A DNA stretch of 64,000 nt, from assembly GCA_029964075.1 (NCBI GenBank), contig CM057145.1:1674001-1738000 (forward strand). Reading direction: 5' to 3'. Position numbers and translations under genes: made by a program. The notes under the pieces are model-generated. The model was not told where the DNA came from and ran no database searches. It was given only the letters and a program-made list of their open reading frames with translations. Shown piece by piece: positions 56,061 to 64,000 of the stretch (positions are counted from its first letter, which is position 1; each line of letters opens with the position of its first letter). This DNA comes from Patiria pectinifera (Eukaryota; Echinodermata; Asteroidea; Valvatida; Asterinidae).

Positions 56061-57573
56061 TTAAATATCTTGTCACCAAGTTCGTAAAACATATCCATAT
56101 ATTACTGATTACATGATAATCGATCCTTTACGCGGTAATTGATTACATAAATTCCACTCTCTTATGATTATACAGCTTTAAACAAAAATAACGTGAACGT
56201 TTGTCTGATCTGTACCTTTATACCAAAATATATTTAATAAACAATACTTACCAAATACCTTTCCTCAGATAACTTTACTTGATATATATTTTAATAGCGT
56301 ACACAAAACTGCTTGATATTTGTTTGTGCCGATCAACAAAATCATGTTTGCAATTAATACAACAGTAGCCTACAATAATCAGATGGAATAATCATAATGG
56401 AATAGCGATGAATATTCATTCCTCGCCATCATCACAAGTCAACAGCTGGTCTATGTCTGCAACCACTTAATGGTGTATATAAGAGATTGCAAGAGATTAC
56501 CGTGCAATACCCTAAAAGACTGTAAATGTACATCTTCAATAAAAAAGTCCATAACATGAAAATACATACTTATACCTAATGTTATAATTACCGATAATGG
56601 GTCACTAGGGAGACATTACCACGCTCTTGTGCACATCCCCCTCCCGCATTTATGACCGCTCACCCCAAATCATTTTCCTTATTCTACACCCACGATTGTT
56701 GGTATTATTAAACTAATTGGACCACGAGCGATTGATCTAGCTATTTGCCTCTAAATAGGGGCTGAGACATAAAGTCTCTCCCCAATTTCCGTCTCCCAAA
56801 GATATAACGTATGATGACGCTTAAGAGTTTCTCCAAAGGTCCTATTTGGTTTTGTAAGGCGATATACAAGAATACAGTTTTCTTTCTGTGTTGTTATGTT
56901 TGTAATTATTGTATAAAAAGCGTAGTTTAAGCGAAGCCTTATTCGGTCAACTGCGAGCTGCATTTCAGGCGTGCACGCTCTGTGCCAAAACAAGACAAGC
57001 CAAGCCTAGTAAAAATGGTCCCAGGGTGCACAAATGTAAACTTAAGTGAATCTCACTTTTAAGACAAATCCGAATATATGGACATCATATTCGTTGTTGT
57101 TGGTTTTTTTTGCCCTAGCCTGTACCAGGATTTCAGCTTTCTTTTTTCTCAAGATTTAATCCCCTTGCCTTGCGGGAGTTTATTACTTGCCACCACAAGC
57201 ATGAAATAATTATTATCACTTGACTTAATGACTAATGACTTATTATATTTTGCCTAAATACTTCTTGAGTGGCCTTCACAAACACAGATTTTCAATAAAT
57301 ATAACATTCATTGTAATATTTGTTCATGTAGCCAGTGATAAAAGCATCATTTTTTTATTGTTGAAATTGTTACACAAACAACGGAAATCCTGAATTGTGG
57401 GACTGGGTGTATGTGGGTTTGTTTTCGCATTCAACAGGGGACGTTGAACAATAGAGGACAATATGGTCCACAATTCCAGAAGGTCCACGATACATAAAGT
57501 ATAAACAAAAGCGGGCCAATAGGGGGTACACGAATGAAGGTGTTTACATACCTGCTTTTGTGTTTACATGTAC

Positions 57574-57750
57574 GGCTTTACAAAAGAGGACATACACACA
57601 AGTGAGAACAAAGGATCCTTTCAGTCCTCGGGCGTTTGGGCTCTTATTGAAAACGGTCTTTGATCGTACGGTTGTGTGCTTAGTTTATGGAAGAGAGTTA
57701 TATTACAGGGACAAAGGGAAACACAAAGCATTGTCCTCGGGCGTATATAG
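57574..57750 (+). repeat. Dispersed repeat, copy 1
   Basis: TTTCAGTCCTCGGG, TATTACAGGGACAAAGGGAA and CAAAGCATTGTCC recur reversed at 62237-62410. No TIR established. Confidence 0.65.
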
Positions 57751-58027
57751 TTCACGACTCTGTGTAGAGTGTTTGTGTCCAGAGAGGATCGACTGGCCAC
57801 CTGTGGTTTCGCAAATTGCCTGACGGGATATACCGGATAATTTTACAGTGGGCTGTGTGAAATTTAAACTACGAGTATGAAGTACACGACCATGGTTTTT
57901 AAGAGGCAAAATCACCTCATGTCATGCAAAAAGTGTGAGATCAAATCTGAACCGGATTCCAGGTCGAATCTGATAAGGACTCATGATGTCCACTGAAATC
58001 ATTATTGTATTGTGGACTGTGTCTGCC

Positions 58028-58234
58028 TTACAACCCCGACACGGAAATATCCAACTCTGCGGTGTGGACACTTGACGGTGAGGTAGCACTCTGGGATATC
58101 TCAGGCAGATCATAGGACTGTTTGTGGCTCGCTCGGGCCGGCAGATGGCAGCAACGGATGCGTCTTACGTAAGGTGTCAAGGCAACGCGAACCTCCTCGC
58201 GGCGAACACAGAACATGATGAAGACAATCACTCC
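58028..58234 (-). CDS. Paralogue last exon: end of TM7, tail, stop
   Basis: GVIVFIMFCVRREEVRVALT, then RRIRCCHLPARASHKQSYD and ending HTAELDISVSGL. Same length as exon 37 of gene 1, but with clustered substitutions (HLPARA versus HISIPL; LPEISQSA versus LNETSQTP). The Cys pair and -VSGL end are kept. Confidence 0.92.
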   Translation of the reverse strand, partial: GVIVFIMFCVRREEVRVALTPYVRRIRCCHLPARASHKQSYDLPEISQSATSPSSVHTAELDISVSGL

Positions 58235-61200
58235 CTGACAATTTGAAGGAAAAGTTGTAAAAAGTGGCTTTGGTTCTGAATGTCTGTTCAATAAATGCTC
58301 GCTATCGGGGAGATATAATAAGATGCCATGGGTCAGAAGTCCGACTCCATTTTCATGAATTTTATTTCCATCATTATGTCTGCGTGAGGTTTTAGAGATG
58401 AAGACATTTATTCACACTAATTTGAATGGATTAAGTGTACTTAACCACTGATTGGCAATCGGTGAGTAAACAAACACAAACACATTTTTTTATGACATTG
58501 CTGACATTTATGTACAATCTGACCGATTTCAGGTTTGATAAAACTTCTTTATTTACATTGAAAATTTGCACAAAGAAATTGACTGGAGCGGGGTTTGAAC
58601 CTGTGACCTCAAGATAACCGCGATCCGGTGCTCTTACCAACTGATCTATCTAGCCCTATGTTGGCGGTTCCTAAATTAGTCATTTCCTTTGTTGTTATAA
58701 TGCACCTAGTCAGTTTCCATTTTGGGTTAATTTGGTGTCCATTTAGGGTCCATTTGGGGTTCATTTAAAGTTCATTTGGGGTCCATTTGGGTCCATTTGG
58801 AGTTCATTTGGGGTCCATTTGGGGTTCATTTGGGGTCCACTTGGGTCCGTTTGGAGTACATTTGGGGTCCATTTGGGGTTCATTTGGGGTCCATTTGGGT
58901 CCATTTGGAGTTCATTTGGGGTCCATTTGGGGTTCATTTGGAGCTCATTTGAGGTCCATTTAGGGTTCATTTGGAGTTCTTTTGGGGTCCGTTTGGGGTT
59001 CATTTGGGGTTCATTTGGGGTCCATTTTGGGCTCATTTGGAGTTCATTTGGGGTCTATTTGGGGTTCATTTGGAGTCCATTTGGGGTTCATTTAGAGTTC
59101 ATTTGGGGTCCATTTGGGGATCATTTGAAAACTTCTTTATTGTAAATACACGTCAATTCAATCTTAATTACATGTTTCACTATTTAATCATTTTCCAACG
59201 TTTACTTCTTGTTTATGGAAATAAAACACATTCAAGTGGTGCATGGCAGAACATTTGCCTTATTTTTGCAGAGAAACGAATATTCTTAAGGCAACAATCA
59301 CTCAAAAATTAAATGGTGCATTGAATTGAATCCAGGCCATCTGATTGGTCATGACAAATTGACAAACAAGACAGAATATTCTCCCGATCAATAGTGTTTT
59401 GTGTTACACACAGAGAAAAACTTGCCAATCTGCAGTCACAGTCCAAACAGAACGTTTGTCTCAATACTGTAGTACTCATCAACGGTATCCGTAAACTTAT
59501 ATCTGGGTAAATATTAACGTAATTATAATAACTCTGGATTGCATGATAGGGCGACACTTCCAGAGAAATGTGCACACATTGTTTTCAAACTTTAATGTGA
59601 CCTAACCCAATTTTATCTTATCCAATCCCAATCGAGTTTGGTATGTGTACGTTTTGGACCACGAGCAATCTTTTTTTGGCCTTTTTCGACGATACAATTC
59701 TTTTGCTAAAGGTTAGTTACCTCAATAGGGCGACACCAAAATTGTCGCCCTATTGCAGTGTGTCGCCCTAATGTTGGGGAAGTCCCGCACAACTTGTCGC
59801 CCTATTGCGGGATTCATGCTAATTTCAGCAATTGTTTTTATAATCATTATTATGCCATAATTTGAAATCAAGGCATGATGAGGGCTCTGAACCTTCTGTT
59901 AAAATATCATGGGTATTGCCAACAAATTGCTTAAATTCCTCACAATTACATGCATTTCGCAGCTTGTCTCAAAATGAAGTAAAATGGTGTATTTACCTGC
60001 AAGGAGTTGAAAATGCAGAAGAGGAGCTGGAAGGCGAACCTTGCATCATCATGAGCAATGGCCAGGAACCCGAAAGTCCAGGTCAAGCCCATGAGGGCGG
60101 AGATCCCAACAGCATTCTGGAGGCGTTTGGAGATCTGCTGGGCGCGCGATGCCTCTCGGACCTTCAGGAGACTGCGCATGACCAAGATGAAGGTGATGAT
60201 GTTGTGGATGAGGATGAGACCAATGGGAGCAAGGAGGCCGATGAACAGCACAAGATCTGGTTTCAGGAAACAACTAGCAAGAGGGGATAAGATGGGGTTA
60301 AGAGTATTGTCAAAATATTGTCAATTTATGTTGACAGTACTTCCTTTCACGTTCCCAATGAATGAACATACAGGGTGAGTCAAAAATAGAAGAACCCAAA
60401 CCCACAAAAATATATTTCATATTTAAAATATATATCTAGCACACCAAACATAATAATGATCGACTGGAAAGCCAATTTCATAAGCTACTCTTAGATGAAA
60501 AAACTACTGAAATTGCTCAACCCGTTCAACGAATATCACCGTTCAAACGCGATAAAACCTGTTTCGTCAAAAAGCAGTTATCTGACTGTTTGGAAAAACA
60601 AAGAAAATGACACAGAATACTTGTTTCAACAACTATCAACAACTGTGGTTCACAATATCTTTATAAACAACCCTGGTTAGGCGAACAATATGATTTATAA
60701 AATCCACTCTTTTGAAAAGATAGGTTTTGAAAAAGACCTGTTTTGACGAAAAATGTTTAGTTTCATTGTGTTTAAATGGTGATATTCTTTGAACGGATTG
60801 AGCAATTTCAGTAATTTGTTATCTAAAAGTAGCTTATGAAATTGGCTTTCCAGTCTTTAGTATCGTTGGTGCTAAATATATATTTTTTTAAAATATGAAA
60901 TATAATGTTTTGGGTTTGGGTTCCGTTTTTTGTTACTTCCCCTGTATTACATAATCAGGAAATCTGGTTTTCCAATCCATAATCAGCCAACAGTCGACAT
61001 ACTACGCTCCAGTTTTCATCTTTTTACCGAACGACAATAATACCAATATTTTACATATATCAACATTGTGCTAGTTTATACAGTCTTTATGACACTTACT
61101 AGTCTTCGTTGTCGTAGTGGCTTACCGCTGCTGCTAGGGTTACAGTCAGAATTATCAATGGGGAACCTGTAAAAAATATAACAGGCATTTCTGCGTCACA

Positions 61201-64000
61201 CTCAATTTGATAAATGAACTAAAGATAGCACACACTGCATATGTTATTAATTGTTGCAATCAGGACGTTTACGTAACTTGAAGCTATATTGGTAGCATTT
61301 TTCTTTATTTCAAATTTGCTTAACCCTGCGCAGCGTTTACAAAAAAAACTTTACAACAACTCGTCAACTGCTGCCCTCTGGGCAGCAGGTACTTTCCCGC
61401 ACTACGCAAGACCCTATTCATAGCAATACAACAAAAAGCCACGTGCCAGACAGTGTCCAGACAGTTGCCAGACAGTGCGCTGGAAAGATAATTGACTGGC
61501 GGCTGTGGTATGCAGTTATGAAAGGAGATGACTGTGTCAAGTTACAGGTCTTTGTTGATTTTCAATGAGACTTGGCAGGAGGCCTGGTCGAAAGTTTGTT
61601 GACACGGCCTGGGTGTAGCCCTGGCTGCAGAGTTCATTGAACCAGCTGATTTTGGCAAGGGTTGAATGAGGATTATATAGGAGGTGAACGTTATTGGCCC
61701 TCAATTTTTTTTTCTTCATAAAATTCGGTTACCTCGGGCCAAAAGGGTAGCAGGTCACTCTGCGCAGGGTTAAGTTGAGATTCCGGCAAATTTAAATACA
61801 AATTTATTAAGCATCCACACTATTCCAAATTCGACTATTGAAGTTCAGGGTCGATTTTCAAGTCAAACGAAGAGAAACAAGTGCGACTGCACAACAAGCT
61901 CTGGCTGTGTTGCAAGAAGCCTTGCGTGGAAGGCTTGCAGGAAATTGGTAACATTTAATGATCCCTGCCAGAGCTGAAAAATGCGACGCCGAAAAATGCA
62001 AGACCGATGACACATATGGGACACCATACCTTGGTAAGTTTTTGGAGACAGTCAGACGGACAGACCGACAGACCGACAGACAGACAGACAAACAGACCGA
62101 CCATCCGCCCGACTTACCACCAGGAGACATCATGTAATAGAAGCTCCTGCCAGAGCTCACAAAAATTAATACACAACAAGGAGGAAAAAATACCTAAGTG
62201 TTCTCTGGAAACTCACCCCACGCAGACACTTTTGTTTTACTATACTCGCATGGACAATGCTTTGTGTTTCCCTTTGTCCCTGTTATATAACACTCTCCCA
62301 TAGACTAAGCATACAAACGTATTACAGAGGACCGTTTCTAACAAAAGACCCAACTCCCGAGGACTGAAATGATCTGTTGTTCTCCTTTTGTGTGTCGGTC
62401 CTCGGGGTTATGTAGAACACGTACAACAAGAAAGGCTTTCAACATGCATCGTGGTGTATTTTCAGGATACACTTTCACCTAAACATTTGCCTTAATCTCA
62501 ACTCGAACTTTAGAGTAAAATATCGAATAAGGTAAATTTGAAATCACAAGTGCAAAAGGACTGTATGCAAAGTAACTAGATAACAACAGTAATTAGGTGC
62601 ATAGTTCCAGGAAACTTACCCCACGCAATGAGACAGGCTTTCACCATGTATCGTGGCGTACTTTCAGGGAACACCTTCACCGTACTGACGTACATGTTCC
62701 TGGCTTCAACGGCCATCCACAACATAGTGGATAGAGTCAGGTAGTGGAGTAAAGCGGCCACAAACACACAACCGCCGCCTGAACCCTTTTATTAATATAT
62801 GTACCAAAATTGTGGTTTTAATAATTGGACTAATTCATGTGATTCACAATGCAGACACCGCCAAGAGTTTGCCACAGAGAGTTCATTCATTCCCCGGTGC
62901 ATTGTGAAGGATGGTCGACAAATTCGTAGCGCGGAACGTTTGGTATTGTTCGTTTCTCCGGACTGTCGTACAGTTTCGTAAGCGTATGATTGGAGTTTCC
63001 GTTTGCCCTTTTCTTCGCTTTTTATCAATACCGTGCCCCAATCTAAAACAAATTAGCTCAAGTTGTCTATTGACACTCATTCAAATGGGCCATGTTTTGT
63101 CGACCGTAAACTTAAAAAAATTGACTCTCCATGGCAAATTCTTGAATCGCCCAAAATTATGGTGAACAATGGAAATTAACCCTTCATGACGTAAATTACA
63201 ATAATGAAATCTAAGTTTTAACTAATCATACCTTTATTAAGTTTTTCTCCGATGAGCTTTTGGACTTACCCTTGCACTGTCAACGCCGGCGAGGAACACA
63301 ATGTACAACATCAGCAAGGAGAAGCAGAAATGGATGAAGATCTGCCGAGATTTGCCGGTACGTAGTTTTCTAAGACACGACAATTTAAATCTAAGTGTCA
63401 CATAGAACATATATACAGCCGTGTGCTTGCAAAGGCCGATTTCTAAAGGTTCCGTAATACTTGAATGAAACAACATGCCCAGGGACACGTTCACGTTTAC
63501 GTTCGCGGGCGAAATCTTTGACAATTAATTCCTCCTATTTGAAAGACCGTATCTTCATGCAACTTTCAGGATTTGTTTCCCGTTTAATGATCCAACTATG
63601 TGCTAAAAATTGTTTTGATATGTTGAGAAGTTTTTATTGAAATTGGTAAATAGGCCTGGTAACGTGTATTTTAAAAAGTGCCAACACTGGTGTTTGCAAT
63701 ATCTGTCAATCTTTACAAGCCTCACAAATATTAATAAGATTCTTATCCATTGTGGGGGTGCAGTAAATAATTGCAGAATAGCCTCCTTCACGTGTTACTA
63801 ATTAATAAAATCACCCTTTGTGCCGGCTTCAATTGGTCGATACCGAGACCCACGCGAAGTCACGCCGGGTCACGCTAATGAATATGCTAATATGCGTTTG
63901 TCATTGTTGCCACAAAATCAGGGCCAACCTAAAAAACCATGCATGTCAATTTGGTCGGCAACAAATCCTCGTCAAAGTTTAAATTGGTCTTACCTGATAG
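58028..64000 (-). CDS. Tail-to-tail paralogue: 7TM half of a second adhesion GPCR (partial, runs off the right edge)
   Basis: Exons for TM2, TM3, TM4, TM5-7 and the tail are present on the minus strand, with lengths of 100, 166, 67, 277 and 207 nt identical to those of the plus-strand gene, identical phases and intact splice sites. The final bases of the window (63994-64000, minus CTATCAG before GTAAGAC) match the 3' end of the TM1 exon. No stop or frameshift interrupts the visible part, so it appears functional. GAIN, HRM and ectodomain would lie beyond the window; whether they resemble gene 1 cannot be seen. A minus-strand AATAAA at 57179-57184 could be its poly(A) signal. Confidence 0.9.
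58565..58660 (-). repeat. tRNA-like (SINE head) sequence
   Basis: Minus strand GGGCTAGATAGATCAGTTGG (A box) and CACAGGTTCAAACCCCGC (B box). The 3' side does not pair with the GGGCTAG start, so this is a tRNA-derived SINE head or tRNA pseudogene rather than a tRNA gene. Confidence 0.6.
58735..59128. repeat. Minisatellite of GGGGTTCATTT / GGGGTCCATTT units
   Basis: About 36 units of 10-11 bases alternating TTCATTTGGG and TCCATTTGGG forms in higher-order runs. Open in several frames (FIWGPFGVH-type repeats), but it is in an intron of the paralogue and not coding. Confidence 0.93.
59997..60273 (-). CDS. Paralogue exon: TM5, TM6, start of TM7
   Basis: Same 277-nt exon as gene 1 with only one amino-acid change (FILVMRS versus FILIMRS) and about six base changes by eye. 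Identity continues about 40 bases upstream and about 60 bases into the downstream intron. There is a single acceptor here, with no upstream decoy. Confidence 0.94.
60371..60944. mobile_element. Foldback element with over 200-bp TIRs and TA target site
   Basis: TA-CAGGGTGAGTCAAAAATAG at left and CCCCTG-TA at right; arms share GGAAAGCCAATTTCATAAGC and ACTGAAATTGCTCAA. Length 574. The end CAGGGTGAGTC also occurs near position 787 (reversed), so the family has another member at the left edge. Confidence 0.8.
61100..61166 (-). CDS. Paralogue exon: TM4
   Basis: GSPLIILTVTLAAAVSHYDN then EDY. 67 nt, phase 1 to 2 as in gene 1, with five base differences. Acceptor TTTTTACAG, donor GTAAGT. Confidence 0.88.
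61324..61769. mobile_element. piggyBac-like MITE with TTAA duplication
   Basis: TTAA (61320-61323), CCCTGCGCAG ... CTGCGCAGGG, TTAA (61770-61773). 446 bp. Different TIR from the CCCTAAAGGGG family, so it is a second piggyBac-type family in the window. Confidence 0.85.
61876..62160 (-). mobile_element. Dispersed repeat containing (CTGT)n, copy 2
   Basis: Reverse-orientation copy of 50712-50958, inside the TM4-TM3 intron of the paralogue, with a longer CTGT/CGGT tract. Confidence 0.7.
62237..62410 (-). repeat. Dispersed repeat, copy 2
   Basis: Reverse-orientation partner of 57574-57750, in the paralogue TM4-TM3 intron. Confidence 0.65.
62427..62480 (-). pseudogene. Relic of the TM3 exon 3' end in the paralogue
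   Basis: On the minus strand, sequence like GTGAAAGTGTATCCTGAA followed by CACCACGATGCATG and GAAAGCC repeats the VFPES-TPRYMVKA part of the TM3 exon, 140 bases downstream of it. The position matches the relic in gene 1, so it predates the inverted duplication. Confidence 0.55.
62620..62785 (-). CDS. Paralogue exon: TM3
   Basis: GGGCVFVAALLHYLTLSTML, WMAVEARNMYVSTVKVFPES and YMVKACLIAWG; the only visible residue change from gene 1 is PES for PED. 166 nt, phases 0 and 1. Confidence 0.93.
62834..63157. mobile_element. MITE, copy 2 of the GATTCACAATGCAG family
   Basis: Same ends (GTGATTCACAATGCAG ... CTTGAATCGCCC) and same interior (GTCGACAAATTCGTAGCGC; CAAATGGGCCATGTTTTGTC) as copy 1, in the same orientation. 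The right TIR is shortened. It lies in the TM2-TM3 intron of the paralogue. Confidence 0.78.
63270..63369 (-). CDS. Paralogue exon: TM2
   Basis: RKLRTGKSRQIFIHFCFSLL then MLYIVFLAGVDSAR, one residue different from gene 1 (Thr for Ala). 100 nt, phase 2 to 0. Acceptor TGTCTTAG, donor GTAAGT. Confidence 0.9.
63370..63993 (-). other. Paralogue TM1-TM2 intron
   Basis: No exon or repeat recognised. Much shorter than the matching intron in gene 1. Confidence 0.5.
63994..64000 (-). CDS. Paralogue exon: 3' end of TM1 exon at window edge
   Basis: The last seven bases read CTATCAG on the minus strand followed by GTAAGAC, exactly the TM1 exon end and donor of gene 1. Only 7 bases are visible, but spacing and orientation fit. 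Confidence 0.6.

Larger units (their letters stand above)
45561..58027. other. Intergenic region between the two tails
   Basis: No protein gene recognised. It contains both 3' flanks of the receptor genes, the inner parts of the inverted duplication, a LINE 3' end, three inverted-repeat elements and the 57574 repeat. The stretch 53156-54700 shows nothing I recognise. Confidence 0.55.
54790..64000 (-). repeat. Right arm of the large inverted duplication
   Basis: Partner of the left arm. Besides the paralogue gene it keeps AGTCCACAATAC and the GGTCGAATCTGA motif right after the stop, CTGGTACAGG near 57120, and blocks at 54790-55150, 55470-55560 and 56070-56260. Interrupted by at least four later transposon insertions. 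Confidence 0.8.

Noticed and set aside
58565-58660. tRNA gene
   Set aside because: A and B boxes are good, but the acceptor stem does not pair, as in tRNA-derived SINEs.
58761-59145. Open frames with FIWGPFGVH or PKWTPNELQ repeats
   Set aside because: They come from the GGGGTTCATTT minisatellite in an intron of the paralogue, open on both strands.
59862-60290. 142-codon plus-strand frame (EEELEGEPCIIMSNGQ...)
   Set aside because: It is the antisense of the TM5-TM7 exon of the paralogue; the same antisense frame also exists at 44362-44688 opposite gene 1.

Overview
The window looks like nuclear DNA of a marine deuterostome invertebrate. It is AT-rich, with long introns, GT-AG splice sites in uniform phase, many short inverted-repeat transposons, LINE and SINE remnants, and a large SRCR-domain expansion of the kind known from echinoderms and amphioxus. 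I lean towards an echinoderm or relative, from general impression rather than any diagnostic marker. There are no bacterial or viral genes, rRNA genes or CRISPR arrays.

One gene on the plus strand (2620 to 45560) fills the first 45 kb. By hand I trace 37 exons whose phases agree at every junction. Joined, they give 7,872 nt, or 2,623 codons plus a stop. The product is a mosaic adhesion G-protein-coupled receptor. In order it has a signal peptide, a Reeler domain, a Ser/Thr-rich linker, five SRCR domains, another short linker, three EGF-like domains, seven more SRCR domains, three HYR-like domains, a hormone-receptor motif (HRM), a GAIN domain with a GPS cleavage site, seven transmembrane helices, and a short tail with a Cys-Cys pair and a PDZ-ligand-like end. 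The SRCR, EGF and HYR modules sit on separate phase 1-1 exons, so the gene has grown by exon duplication; relic exons and shared intron sequence show this directly.

A second receptor gene (58028 to 64000, minus strand) faces the first tail to tail. Exons for TM2 to the stop are present with exactly the same exon lengths, and the last 7 bases of the window match the end of its TM1 exon. Its ectodomain lies beyond the right edge. Similarity extends past the stop codons into intergenic DNA, so about 40.5 to 48.7 kb and 54.8 to 64.0 kb form a large, eroded inverted repeat centred near 51.7 kb. The TM5-TM7 exon is nearly identical in the two copies while the tail exon has diverged, which suggests gene conversion.

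Introns and intergenic DNA carry transposon debris. It includes non-autonomous elements with clear target-site duplications (8-bp hAT type, TTAA piggyBac type, TA type), several foldback elements with long terminal inverted repeats, one 658-bp element with internal copies of its own end, a broken LINE reverse transcriptase, tRNA-derived SINE-like sequence, and several minisatellites. Upstream of 2620 I see only a LINE fragment and repeats, and no recognisable promoter.
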